Shown here one piece after another: positions 56,764 through 64,000 of a stretch of DNA of 64,000 bases. The translations under genes and the position numbers were made by a program. The first letter of the stretch is position 1. Each line of letters starts with the position of its first letter. The stretch lies in contig JARVLF010000014.1 in NCBI GenBank assembly GCA_030849465.1, positions 1-64,000 of the forward strand, given 5' to 3'. The notes under the pieces were generated by a model. It was not told the DNA's origin. It made no database searches and saw nothing but the letters and a program-made list of their open reading frames with translations. The stretch is from Moesziomyces globuligerus. Taxonomy: Eukaryota > Basidiomycota > Ustilaginomycetes > Ustilaginales > Ustilaginaceae.

Positions 56764-59367
56764 TCAGTCTTTGAACTGGATCTTGGCACCGGGGGGCAGT
56801 GCTCCCCATTGTGGAGGCGGTGGATGTGCTTGAGTAGAATCGTTTGCTGCAGCACGAGCCTTGGACCGAGTTTGGCGCGGTTGAGGTGCTGAAGGTGATG
56901 CATGGATTTGAGGGCTTGGCTGCATCTGTGGCTCGGCAGGTTGGATGGCAGGTGGAGGAAGCTCGACAGGTGCAGGGTGATCTTGGATGCTCGAGCGGCC
57001 CATTTGATGGATCAGCCAATGCAGATCCACCTGCCTGGTCCGTGCCCATTCCTTGACGCGATCTCGATACGCGCTGAGGATCTTGGCGAGGCCATTGTAG
57101 AACTCGAGACCCTCGATGAGATTGCTCGAGAGCTCGCGGTACTTGATGTGCGCTGCATCCAGGTTCTGCAGCGCACGTTCCCTCCGTTGGATCGTCGCAT
57201 CGCTCCGACGAGCTTCGACAAAGGCCGCATTGCGCTCCTTGATGCTCTCGAGCAAGTCGGCTTGGGCGGTCTCGGACGCATCCAGGTCGTCGGTGAAGCG
57301 CGAAAACTTGGCGAGCTCGCGATCGAACAGCTCTTCGAAGTCGGCCGCGGCGATCTCGCCCGAGCTCGAAGCGCTGGTCGACAGAGTCGCAGCTTCGCGC
57401 ATCACCAGCGGTCGAATGTCATCGGCAGCCGCAAGAGCCTTGGCTTCCGTCACGCACGCCGAGCGCGAATCCAGCAGATCGTCCAAGTGCTCCAGCCTCT
57501 CGCGCAGGGCACGCACCGCCTGCACCTGCTGGTCCGACGCGCGGCCACCACCTGCCCCACCGGATGAAGCCGAGGGATTGGAAGAAGGGACAAACGCCTC
57601 GAGTCCCTGAACGTTGCCACTGAGGACATCGATGAGGTCTTCCCAGTCGTCCAGCTTGCGCCTAACGATCTCATCCGACGCGGCCGCTTTGATGAGAGTC
57701 TCGTGATACTCTGCCGCCTGACTTTTGAGCTCCATGTTGACCTCGCTGCTCGGCTGCCTTGCCCAGCCTTGCGACGAGAAGGAGGCACGCACCGACTCGT
57801 CCTCTTGCTCCTCGTGCTCGATCAAGGCGAGCGCCTCGGCGAGCGTGTCTCGGTCGGTTGCAGCGATGCGCTCGACGTCGTGGGCGATGCGCTGCAGCCG
57901 CTCGAGGCCACCTTGCGACACAACCTCCTCGTGCTTCCTGAGTAGCGACGGTGGCAGGCCCATGGGCTGTTCGAGTGCTTGCAGCGAGCCGGGTAGATTG
58001 AGACTTTGCAAGGTGGTCGTTGCCAAAGCATCCAACTCGTCCCTCCGTGCAACAACCTCGTCCCGCAACAAGGAATCCTTGCGGTCGTCGTAGATGCTGA
58101 TAGCCAGATGAACTCCGTAGGGCACCAGCTCTGCGAAGAGCGGCTTGCCAAAGGCCGGAACGGGCGCATCGCGCAGATGGGCGATGGGCTGAGCAAGTTC
58201 GACTGGCGTGACGGGCTTCACCATGGCGGCTGACTGGATGGGAGCGAGCTGAGAGGCGGGCGTGACCGCCTCGAGGTAGATGAGGTCGTTGTCGCGCGTG
58301 GCGCGTGCGATGTTGGATTGCAGGATACCCTGCAAGCTCTTGAGGTCGCTGACTATGGCATCGCTGACGCCGCGCTTGGCCGAGTCGAGCGCCTTCTTGA
58401 CATGCTGTTCCGCTAGTTGAAGACGGCCGAGCTCATCGCCGTAACGATTTGCGCCGAGGTCGTCGCAGGACTTGCGATACTGTGCTGCAGCTGCAAAGTG
58501 CCAGCGCTTGACGGCAAGGTGATTGTCCCATCCGGAGGGAAGGGTGAGCTTGCCCGTGTCGACGTGGCTTGCCTTGACGCTGTCGTCATCGGGGCTGGAC
58601 TCGGAGACGACCTGCAGCGCGGATGCATAGTACTCTGCGACTTTCTCAGCGAGCTTCGCGATGGTAGCGTCTTTGAGACGGTCCATGACGGCTTTTTGCC
58701 AGAAGCATTCCTGAGCCTGCGCCAGCATCAGATTCCTGAGACCGCTGAGTAGGCGAGGATGAAGGTCGGAAGAGGGTGGAACCAGCTGACTTGTGGGCTC
58801 GACGAGATTGTCGAGGATATACTGAAGCACGCCTGCTGCGTTCTGGAACCAGGCGGTGGCGCGCTTGATGCTCTCCTTCTCGGACCTGGATTCGGCACAA
58901 CCGAGAGCAGAGTAGAGAGCAGCCAGGGCGAGGAGGAGATTGGCTCGCTCGAAGGCCAGGTCGGGATGCGCTAGAGTGTCACTTGTTGCGTATGCGATGC
59001 CGGAAGCGGGACCCGCTTCAGCAGAGGCGGTGGCTTCCATGGCGCCGGAGATGGTGGTGGTCCATGATGGCAGGGAGGCGGGAAAGGAAATCGACCAAGG
59101 GAAGGAGATGTTGATGTTGGGCGGAAACTTGGTCGCAAAGAAGACGAGCTGGGCATGGTATCGAAGGAGAGAGTCGATCGCCGTAACATGCAGATCAATG
59201 GTGCTGATCTGGTCGCGCAGACGCGCAAAGTCTCGAATGTCGTTGGTGAAGGCGTCCGGATGGGTATCGGTGTAGTTGTTGGTGATGTAGTCGCGGATAG
59301 CAGCGGTCAGAGGTGCCGAGATGGAAGGCGTGCGCTTGGGCGGTATGGAGAGAATGTTCTTGGGCAT
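56764..59367 (-). CDS. pH-response regulator PalA/Rim20, Bro1-domain protein (867 aa)
   Basis: Single exon. The start MPKNILSIPPKRTPSI and IRDYITNNYTDTHPDAF are the hallmark beginning of the Bro1 domain (about 1-390), which binds ESCRT-III Snf7. A long helical V domain follows (about 400-750; LEQPMGLPPSLLRKHEEV, LERLQRIAHDVERI), the part that binds YPxL motifs in Rim101/PacC. The tail is Pro/Gln-rich (HPAPVELPPPAIQPAEP). In the Rim/Pal pathway this protein presents the transcription factor for Rim13 cleavage at ambient alkaline pH. Distinguished from Bro1/Vps31 by the LSIP start and overall fit, but Bro1 is the alternative. A 44-residue upstream in-frame extension is unlike the family. Divergent from TSR2. 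Confidence 0.85.
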   Translation of the reverse strand: MPKNILSIPPKRTPSISAPLTAAIRDYITNNYTDTHPDAFTNDIRDFARLRDQISTIDLHVTAIDSLLRYHAQLVFFATKFPPNINISFPWSISFPASLPSWTTTISGAMEATASAEAGPASGIAYATSDTLAHPDLAFERANLLLALAALYSALGCAESRSEKESIKRATAWFQNAAGVLQYILDNLVEPTSQLVPPSSDLHPRLLSGLRNLMLAQAQECFWQKAVMDRLKDATIAKLAEKVAEYYASALQVVSESSPDDDSVKASHVDTGKLTLPSGWDNHLAVKRWHFAAAAQYRKSCDDLGANRYGDELGRLQLAEQHVKKALDSAKRGVSDAIVSDLKSLQGILQSNIARATRDNDLIYLEAVTPASQLAPIQSAAMVKPVTPVELAQPIAHLRDAPVPAFGKPLFAELVPYGVHLAISIYDDRKDSLLRDEVVARRDELDALATTTLQSLNLPGSLQALEQPMGLPPSLLRKHEEVVSQGGLERLQRIAHDVERIAATDRDTLAEALALIEHEEQEDESVRASFSSQGWARQPSSEVNMELKSQAAEYHETLIKAAASDEIVRRKLDDWEDLIDVLSGNVQGLEAFVPSSNPSASSGGAGGGRASDQQVQAVRALRERLEHLDDLLDSRSACVTEAKALAAADDIRPLVMREAATLSTSASSSGEIAAADFEELFDRELAKFSRFTDDLDASETAQADLLESIKERNAAFVEARRSDATIQRRERALQNLDAAHIKYRELSSNLIEGLEFYNGLAKILSAYRDRVKEWARTRQVDLHWLIHQMGRSSIQDHPAPVELPPPAIQPAEPQMQPSPQIHASPSAPQPRQTRSKARAAANDSTQAHPPPPQWGALPPGAKIQFKD

Positions 59368-59733
59368 GACTGGAGGGAGCACCCCACAAAGACTGCGAGG
59401 GAGGAAGCAGGATGGGCTGCAGTCGCGCACGAGGATGGTGATGGTGGGGTTCGTGAGTGGCCTGAGCCGATTCCAAGCTAAGGTTATCACAGAGGCCACG
59501 ATGGTCCGTCCGGAAAGCCTAAGTCAAACCTAGTCAAACCTCCACCTCAACACTCTCCCTCACGGCCGAGAGTCGTTTTCTACTTCGGATTTCGGAGATT
59601 GCTTGCGCCCACGCCACGCTTGCTCCACCACTCTGCGGGAATTTTTTCAAAGTGGACTCGCCATCCATTCTTCTAGCGTCCTTCACTGCACACCAGTCAG
59701 CTCTGTCGATAAGGGAACATCTTTCGTGCAAGC
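59368..59733. promoter_or_regulatory. Shared bidirectional promoter, PalA / TSR2
   Basis: 366 bp between divergent starts. TAGTCAAACCT occurs twice in tandem near 59522-59541. No TATA element evident. Confidence 0.45.
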
Positions 59734-60405
59734 ATGTCGACTCAACAGGGAGCTTCGAGCAGCGCGGCTGGCGCTGTAGACGAACAGCCTACGCCCCAGC
59801 AGCTCCTCTTCGCCAAGTCTATCATGCTCACCTTTGAGCTCTGGCCCGCCATGCGCCTGGCAGTCTCCGAGGAGTGGGGTGGCTCCGACAGCGCCGACAA
59901 GCGCGACTTTCTGCTCTCGCACCTCTGCGACGAGTTCGGCAACCCAGGCCCTGCGTTCGAACCCGATCTCGACGACTTGGCCGAGATCCTTGAGGGCTAC
60001 ATGATCGACGAGTTTGAGGCGCGCCTCGAGGATGGCTCGCCCGACTGGGTCGCTGGCCGCATCGTCGGTCTCCATCGCGTCATCTTCTCGCCAGAAAACG
60101 ATCTTGTCCGCGCTCAGCAAGCCGTCGCCGAACTCGAAAAGGCCTTCCAGGAGCTCAAAGGCAAGAAGTCCAACTTTGAGCATGGCATCGACCAAGATGC
60201 CGAGGTCGACTCGCACGATCAAGACGAAGGGATGCTCGACGCGCAAAGGATGGCTCAGTCCCAAGGTGGCGTCATGGAGGCCGACAGGGCGGGCGCACGA
60301 GCCGGCTTGGAGCAGCAGCAAGCCCACGCCGCCCGTGAACCTCAGCAGCCCACCGTCGACGAGGATGGCTTCGAGACTGTCGTCTCCCGCCGACGCCGCA
60401 AGTGA
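59734..60405 (+). CDS. TSR2: Pre-rRNA-processing protein TSR2 (223 aa)
   Basis: Escort chaperone for ribosomal protein eS26 (Rps26) and required for 20S pre-rRNA processing in yeast. The family core spans about 22-125: FELWPAMRLAVSEEWGG (34-50), SADKRDFLLSHLCDEF, and DLAEILEGYMIDEFEARLEDGS. The C-terminal half is acidic and Gln-rich, closing with DEDGFETVVSRRRRK, the conserved DGW/FxxV-type end. Single exon; the ATG follows a CT-rich leader directly, and upstream sequence is not family-like. Confidence 0.92.
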   Translation: MSTQQGASSSAAGAVDEQPTPQQLLFAKSIMLTFELWPAMRLAVSEEWGGSDSADKRDFLLSHLCDEFGNPGPAFEPDLDDLAEILEGYMIDEFEARLEDGSPDWVAGRIVGLHRVIFSPENDLVRAQQAVAELEKAFQELKGKKSNFEHGIDQDAEVDSHDQDEGMLDAQRMAQSQGGVMEADRAGARAGLEQQQAHAAREPQQPTVDEDGFETVVSRRRRK

Positions 60406-61218
60406 AGCCAACACTTTCTCCGCTCTTTTGAGAACGAATCCCTTGACCTTCCAACAAGAGCCTGTACTATAGAATCGCAATCACATTTCGGCTCTGCACG
60501 ATGCTCTGTCATACCCAATCTCTCCCACGTCTCGCCTGTGAGAACAAGACCATCGAAAAAGGGCAGGGCAGAACTGTGATTGCAAAAATGGGTAAAAAAA
60601 AAAGCAGCCAAAAAAAAGCAAACAGATTTGAAAAAGAGAAAACGCGCCGCTACCCAGCGTGAACCTGTCTTTGGCAGCTGTCCAATCCTGCAAGCCATAT
60701 CACTTTGTGCTGCTCGCAGGGTAGTCTTGCCATCCCGACGCTCAGCTGCATTGTCGATCCTGCCTAATGCATCCCGGTTCGAGTGCCCATCCGACCACAC
60801 TGGTCCTATCCAATGGTTGTCTATGACGCCTCGTCATCTTCTGTCGTTGCAGCTCCGGCAGATAGCCGGCTGTACTCTTCAGCGTCCTGCTTAAACTTCT
60901 ACGTCCGTGCTCATCTTGCTGCGACGCCTCACTTGCCTTCCGTGCTTGATCTTGTTGTGAGGACACCGACTTCCTTCCGCTTCGCCTACAGTATGCCTGT
61001 AACCGATAACGCCTTGTTGGACCCCAAATGTGCCTGCAAGCCTGAAACAAGTCGGCATCACGCCAACTGGCTTTGTCCTGAGCCTCCCACCACCAACTCC
61101 TCGAGACTTCCGGCCCACACTTCGTCCCCTGCTCACCGGACTCGTTGCTACCATCATCTTCAAATTAGACTAATCGAGAAGCTCTCTTCACATCAAGCTC
61201 GAGACACGGCTACACAAC
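60406..61218. other. Intergenic, TSR2 to membrane-protein gene
   Basis: 813 bp. A-rich runs near 60594-60621 probably lie in the TSR2 3' UTR. No gene recognised; the final 150 bp are leader-like. Confidence 0.4.
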
Positions 61219-64000
61219 ATGTGGCCGGGTGCTTCTCCAGCATGGCGGAAGCGTCAGCCAGGCCCAAACACCAAGCCGAGGCTTGGAAACAACCGCAAAC
61301 CACCTAGCTCTCCCACTTCGAGCACAGGTTCGAGCTCGAAAGAGGTATCCTGGGACGGTCTCGATCTCTTTCCCATCGTCGGGCGACAGCTCGATGCGGA
61401 CGCTGAGAGTGCGCCATCACAGGATTCCGCCGCGCTTTCAGACTCATCACAAGAACTGGGTCCGGCAGTCACCTATGATAATGGCATGTGGACACCTCCG
61501 GCCGCGGCTACGGCAGCAGTCTCAACCTTACCGGCCTTCACTGCTACTGTCGCAATTGCCGCCTCAAGCACCAGAGATGCCCCTCCTACCTCCCTTTCTA
61601 CATCACAGACTGCATCACCTATGACCTCGGCGCCATCCTCTGCGGTTTCCCCATCTTCTTCCGGAGCGACCACAGGCAGCCCGAGCTCTTCTGGATCAGA
61701 TTCTGCCACGCAAACGTCCTCGACGGCTTCCCCTAGCGCCACCAATATTCGCAGCGAAAAGTCCTCCAGCGGCGGAGGTGGAGGATTCAAGCTCGTCTAC
61801 CTCGCGCCTATTCTGGTCTTCGTCGGCCTGCTCCTTCTCTTCAGCGTTGGGGGACGCATTTGGGGTCGCATACATCATGCATCTCGTGTGGAGGCAGCAC
61901 GACGGGCAAAGTACGACAAGCGTGCTTCTAGGCAAGCCAAGAAGAGAGAGATGCAGCGCATCAAGACCATGTGGGGTTATGACAAGACTCCCATGCTTCC
62001 TCCCGAGCTCGCCCCAGGGGAGCATGATCTTCACTACAAGGATCCCAACTCTCCGACCAAGCGATCAAAGAGCTCTCATGGCGGCCACGACGGAGCAGAA
62101 AGCTCGTTCGGGAGCGATTCCGAGAGCGGACACAACGACGATGATAGATACCCGGGGACCTTCAAGATCTTGTCGCTCGCCTTGCTCGGTGAAGGCTCCA
62201 AGCCTGCGCCACCGATCACTCGGGCAGAGTCTGACCGCAAGTACGAGACCGAGCTGCAGAGCAACGCGTGGCTTGCCGTCAAGATCCGCCGCTGGATTGG
62301 AAAGGACGAGTCCGACGCCGTTGCCGACGACAATCGTTACACGACCGGCCCGTACAGGTCAGGACCCGCTTCTTCTCGTCGTCTCCGTCATGCGCTCAGC
62401 AGAGATCGTCTCAGGGGTGCTGGCGAAGACCAGGCTTTTGGCGAGAAGGACGACGTTCTGCTTTCCCCTGCAACCACGCTCTCTGTTGGAAGTGGTGAGC
62501 TCAAGTATAAAGCCGAATTTGCAACCGTCGATCTCGATCTTCCGGATCCCTCGGTGCCCACGACCTACCTCGCCTCGCCGACACGCAAGAAGCAGTACTC
62601 TAGCCTCCGCCGGACGAATCCTGACGACCAAGATGATCCATTCGTTGAAAAGCAAGAACTAGGTTGGAGGAAGCCGCTTCCGCCGCAGCCTCAGGAATCG
62701 CCCTTCCGCCCGGCTATTCTCAACTTTGGTCTCCGCTCCCGCTCCAAGACGTACGATCAGGTCGCCTCGCATCCAGCAGCGGCAGAGCTCGACACACCGG
62801 TCAAGCCAACAGCTGCATATGCATCTGTTGGTGAACAAGAACCAGGATTTGGAGCCGGCTTCTTGCCCAAGACATTCGGTCTGGGCATCAGTGGGGTGTG
62901 GAAAGCGATGACCAACTTCGGTAGCGCCGAAGGCAGACGCAACGATGCCGACGACCACGAAGATGAAGAGAGCTTCGTCGCCCGACGATACCAGGCAACA
63001 TCGGAAGTGATGAGCGAGAGCGATACGCCGTATTCTGTTCGCAACCAGGAGAGGTACGGTGAGCCAGCAACGCCGACACGGGCGGGAGCTGGCCTTTACG
63101 ATTCGCCATACCATCAAGCTTCGCCCGCCGCCAGACAGCAGCAGCTTGGCAGGACGGCGACGGTGCTCCACGTCAAGACGAACGCCAACCAGCCCTGGAA
63201 CACTCGTCAGCTCGAGGCGAGCGGCGGAGCAGGAAGGAAGATGACGGCGGCTGCCTGGAATGAGGCGCTTCTCTCGAGTCCGGTCAACAAGCAGCAACCG
63301 GCGCCGAACTCGTATCAGCCTATGATCTCGTCCGACTCGCCCCGTCCACCGCAGGCGACTGCGGCTGCTCAGAAGGATACGATGTCCAGTCTTGCTCCCC
63401 GAAAGAGTTTGCTGCTTCACCAAGCCATCACGGCCAACAAAGGCGTGGTCGATGCAGGGCGAGGCGCCTCGCCGGCCTTCACGGATTACAGCGATTTGGT
63501 GGCTTGCTACTCGACTCCGAGCGACGCAGTCAAGTCGCCTGAGGTTACTCAAAGCATCCGCGCGGTCACGCCTTCGACCCAGGGCGAAGAGTTCGACGGA
63601 GGATCGAGGGCCAAGTTGCAGCGGGCCAAGACGGCGAAAAGCACCGTGCAGGTCGCCACCGAACGGGGTGTTCAGAGGAGCAAAACCGCCGCTACGGACT
63701 CGACACGTGGAGGCTTGAGCCGCAAAGGCACCGTTCACCACAGCGTCGCGCGACAGGAACGAAGTCACCCACAGCATCGAGACATTGAGTCAGAATCGGT
63801 CGCGACAAGAGAAGTGACCAAAGGACTTTATCCGTACCCCTTGACCCAGCCTTTGAGACTGGCGAAGCAGGAGCCTGCATCTTGCATTGGCAGTCCCGAA
63901 AGTGCCCTCTTGCCGATCCCTCGGCGAGGATCATCTTCGCCGACAAAGTCGCACACGGTTTGGAATGGACCGAAGGCGGCTGGTTCGGGACAGCCTCTGC
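61219..64000 (+). CDS. Single-pass membrane protein, 3' end beyond the window (at least 927 aa)
   Basis: The frame is open from the ATG at 61219 (stop TAA at 61171 just upstream) to the last base, so this is partial. There is no N-terminal signal peptide. Residues 60-185 are Ser/Thr/Ala-rich (mucin-like), then a Gly-rich linker and one transmembrane helix at about 190-214 (FKLVYLAPILVFVGLLLLFS), followed by a basic stop-transfer and a long charged tail. Tail landmarks are MWGYDKTPMLPPE (about 250) and LQSNAWLAVKIRRWIG (about 345-360). The layout, Ser/Thr-rich ectodomain plus one helix plus long cytosolic tail, resembles fungal wall-sensing or smut-specific membrane proteins. I do not recognise a family. 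Confidence 0.75.
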   Translation, partial: MWPGASPAWRKRQPGPNTKPRLGNNRKPPSSPTSSTGSSSKEVSWDGLDLFPIVGRQLDADAESAPSQDSAALSDSSQELGPAVTYDNGMWTPPAAATAAVSTLPAFTATVAIAASSTRDAPPTSLSTSQTASPMTSAPSSAVSPSSSGATTGSPSSSGSDSATQTSSTASPSATNIRSEKSSSGGGGGFKLVYLAPILVFVGLLLLFSVGGRIWGRIHHASRVEAARRAKYDKRASRQAKKREMQRIKTMWGYDKTPMLPPELAPGEHDLHYKDPNSPTKRSKSSHGGHDGAESSFGSDSESGHNDDDRYPGTFKILSLALLGEGSKPAPPITRAESDRKYETELQSNAWLAVKIRRWIGKDESDAVADDNRYTTGPYRSGPASSRRLRHALSRDRLRGAGEDQAFGEKDDVLLSPATTLSVGSGELKYKAEFATVDLDLPDPSVPTTYLASPTRKKQYSSLRRTNPDDQDDPFVEKQELGWRKPLPPQPQESPFRPAILNFGLRSRSKTYDQVASHPAAAELDTPVKPTAAYASVGEQEPGFGAGFLPKTFGLGISGVWKAMTNFGSAEGRRNDADDHEDEESFVARRYQATSEVMSESDTPYSVRNQERYGEPATPTRAGAGLYDSPYHQASPAARQQQLGRTATVLHVKTNANQPWNTRQLEASGGAGRKMTAAAWNEALLSSPVNKQQPAPNSYQPMISSDSPRPPQATAAAQKDTMSSLAPRKSLLLHQAITANKGVVDAGRGASPAFTDYSDLVACYSTPSDAVKSPEVTQSIRAVTPSTQGEEFDGGSRAKLQRAKTAKSTVQVATERGVQRSKTAATDSTRGGLSRKGTVHHSVARQERSHPQHRDIESESVATREVTKGLYPYPLTQPLRLAKQEPASCIGSPESALLPIPRRGSSSPTKSHTVWNGPKAAGSGQPL

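Overview
The window is the left end of a chromosome from a basidiomycete smut fungus, most likely Ustilaginaceae. It opens with CCCTAA telomere repeats. The genes are GC-rich with few, short introns (about 70-160 nt, GTAAGT or GTGAGT donors and CT-rich 3' ends). The housekeeping set is typical of fungi: Rim20/PalA, Dbp9, Rxt3, Tsr2, a CSC1/DUF221 channel and fungal-type uracil phosphoribosyltransferase. Species cannot be fixed from sequence alone.

Layout. 1-6.4 kb is subtelomere: a noisy ~1.2 kb composite repeat, a GGTACC-rich degenerate stretch, a duplicated module, an interstitial telomere tract (4936-4984) and a 374-bp satellite. 6.4-12.7 kb is an accessory island. It holds two intact, intronless minus-strand genes: a 938-aa zinc-finger protein and a 362-aa protein with a TET/JBP-like 2-oxoglutarate/Fe(II) dioxygenase signature. 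Repeat arrays surround them, including 219-bp direct repeats around a hairpin-rich 678-bp insert. This pair is the best candidate for an undescribed system, possibly a mobile or subtelomere-modifying module.

From 12.7 kb onward the window is a conserved core: U2AF small subunit (-), DBP9 helicase (+), RXT3-like HDAC subunit (-), VPS25 (+), uracil phosphoribosyltransferase (-), a C2H2 protein (-), SmB (+), an MFS transporter (-), an alpha/beta hydrolase (+), an RTT107/BRC1-like BRCT protein (-), an ALY/REF-type mRNA export factor (-), a CSC1-like channel (+), a giant BEACH-WD40-FYVE protein (+), a small heat shock protein (+), a GPI-anchored PLC-like protein (+), PalA/Rim20 (-), TSR2 (+) and a membrane protein cut by the right edge (+). 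Many neighbours are convergent with under 250 bp between them, or divergent with shared promoters.

Themes: RNA processing and export (U2AF35, SmB, REF), ribosome biogenesis (DBP9, TSR2), ESCRT and endolysosomal trafficking (VPS25, PalA, BEACH-FYVE) and chromatin/genome maintenance (RXT3, RTT107-like). No tRNA, rRNA or CRISPR was seen. Gene models are read from one sequence without transcript data; splice sites were chosen by reading frame, splice consensus and family fit.
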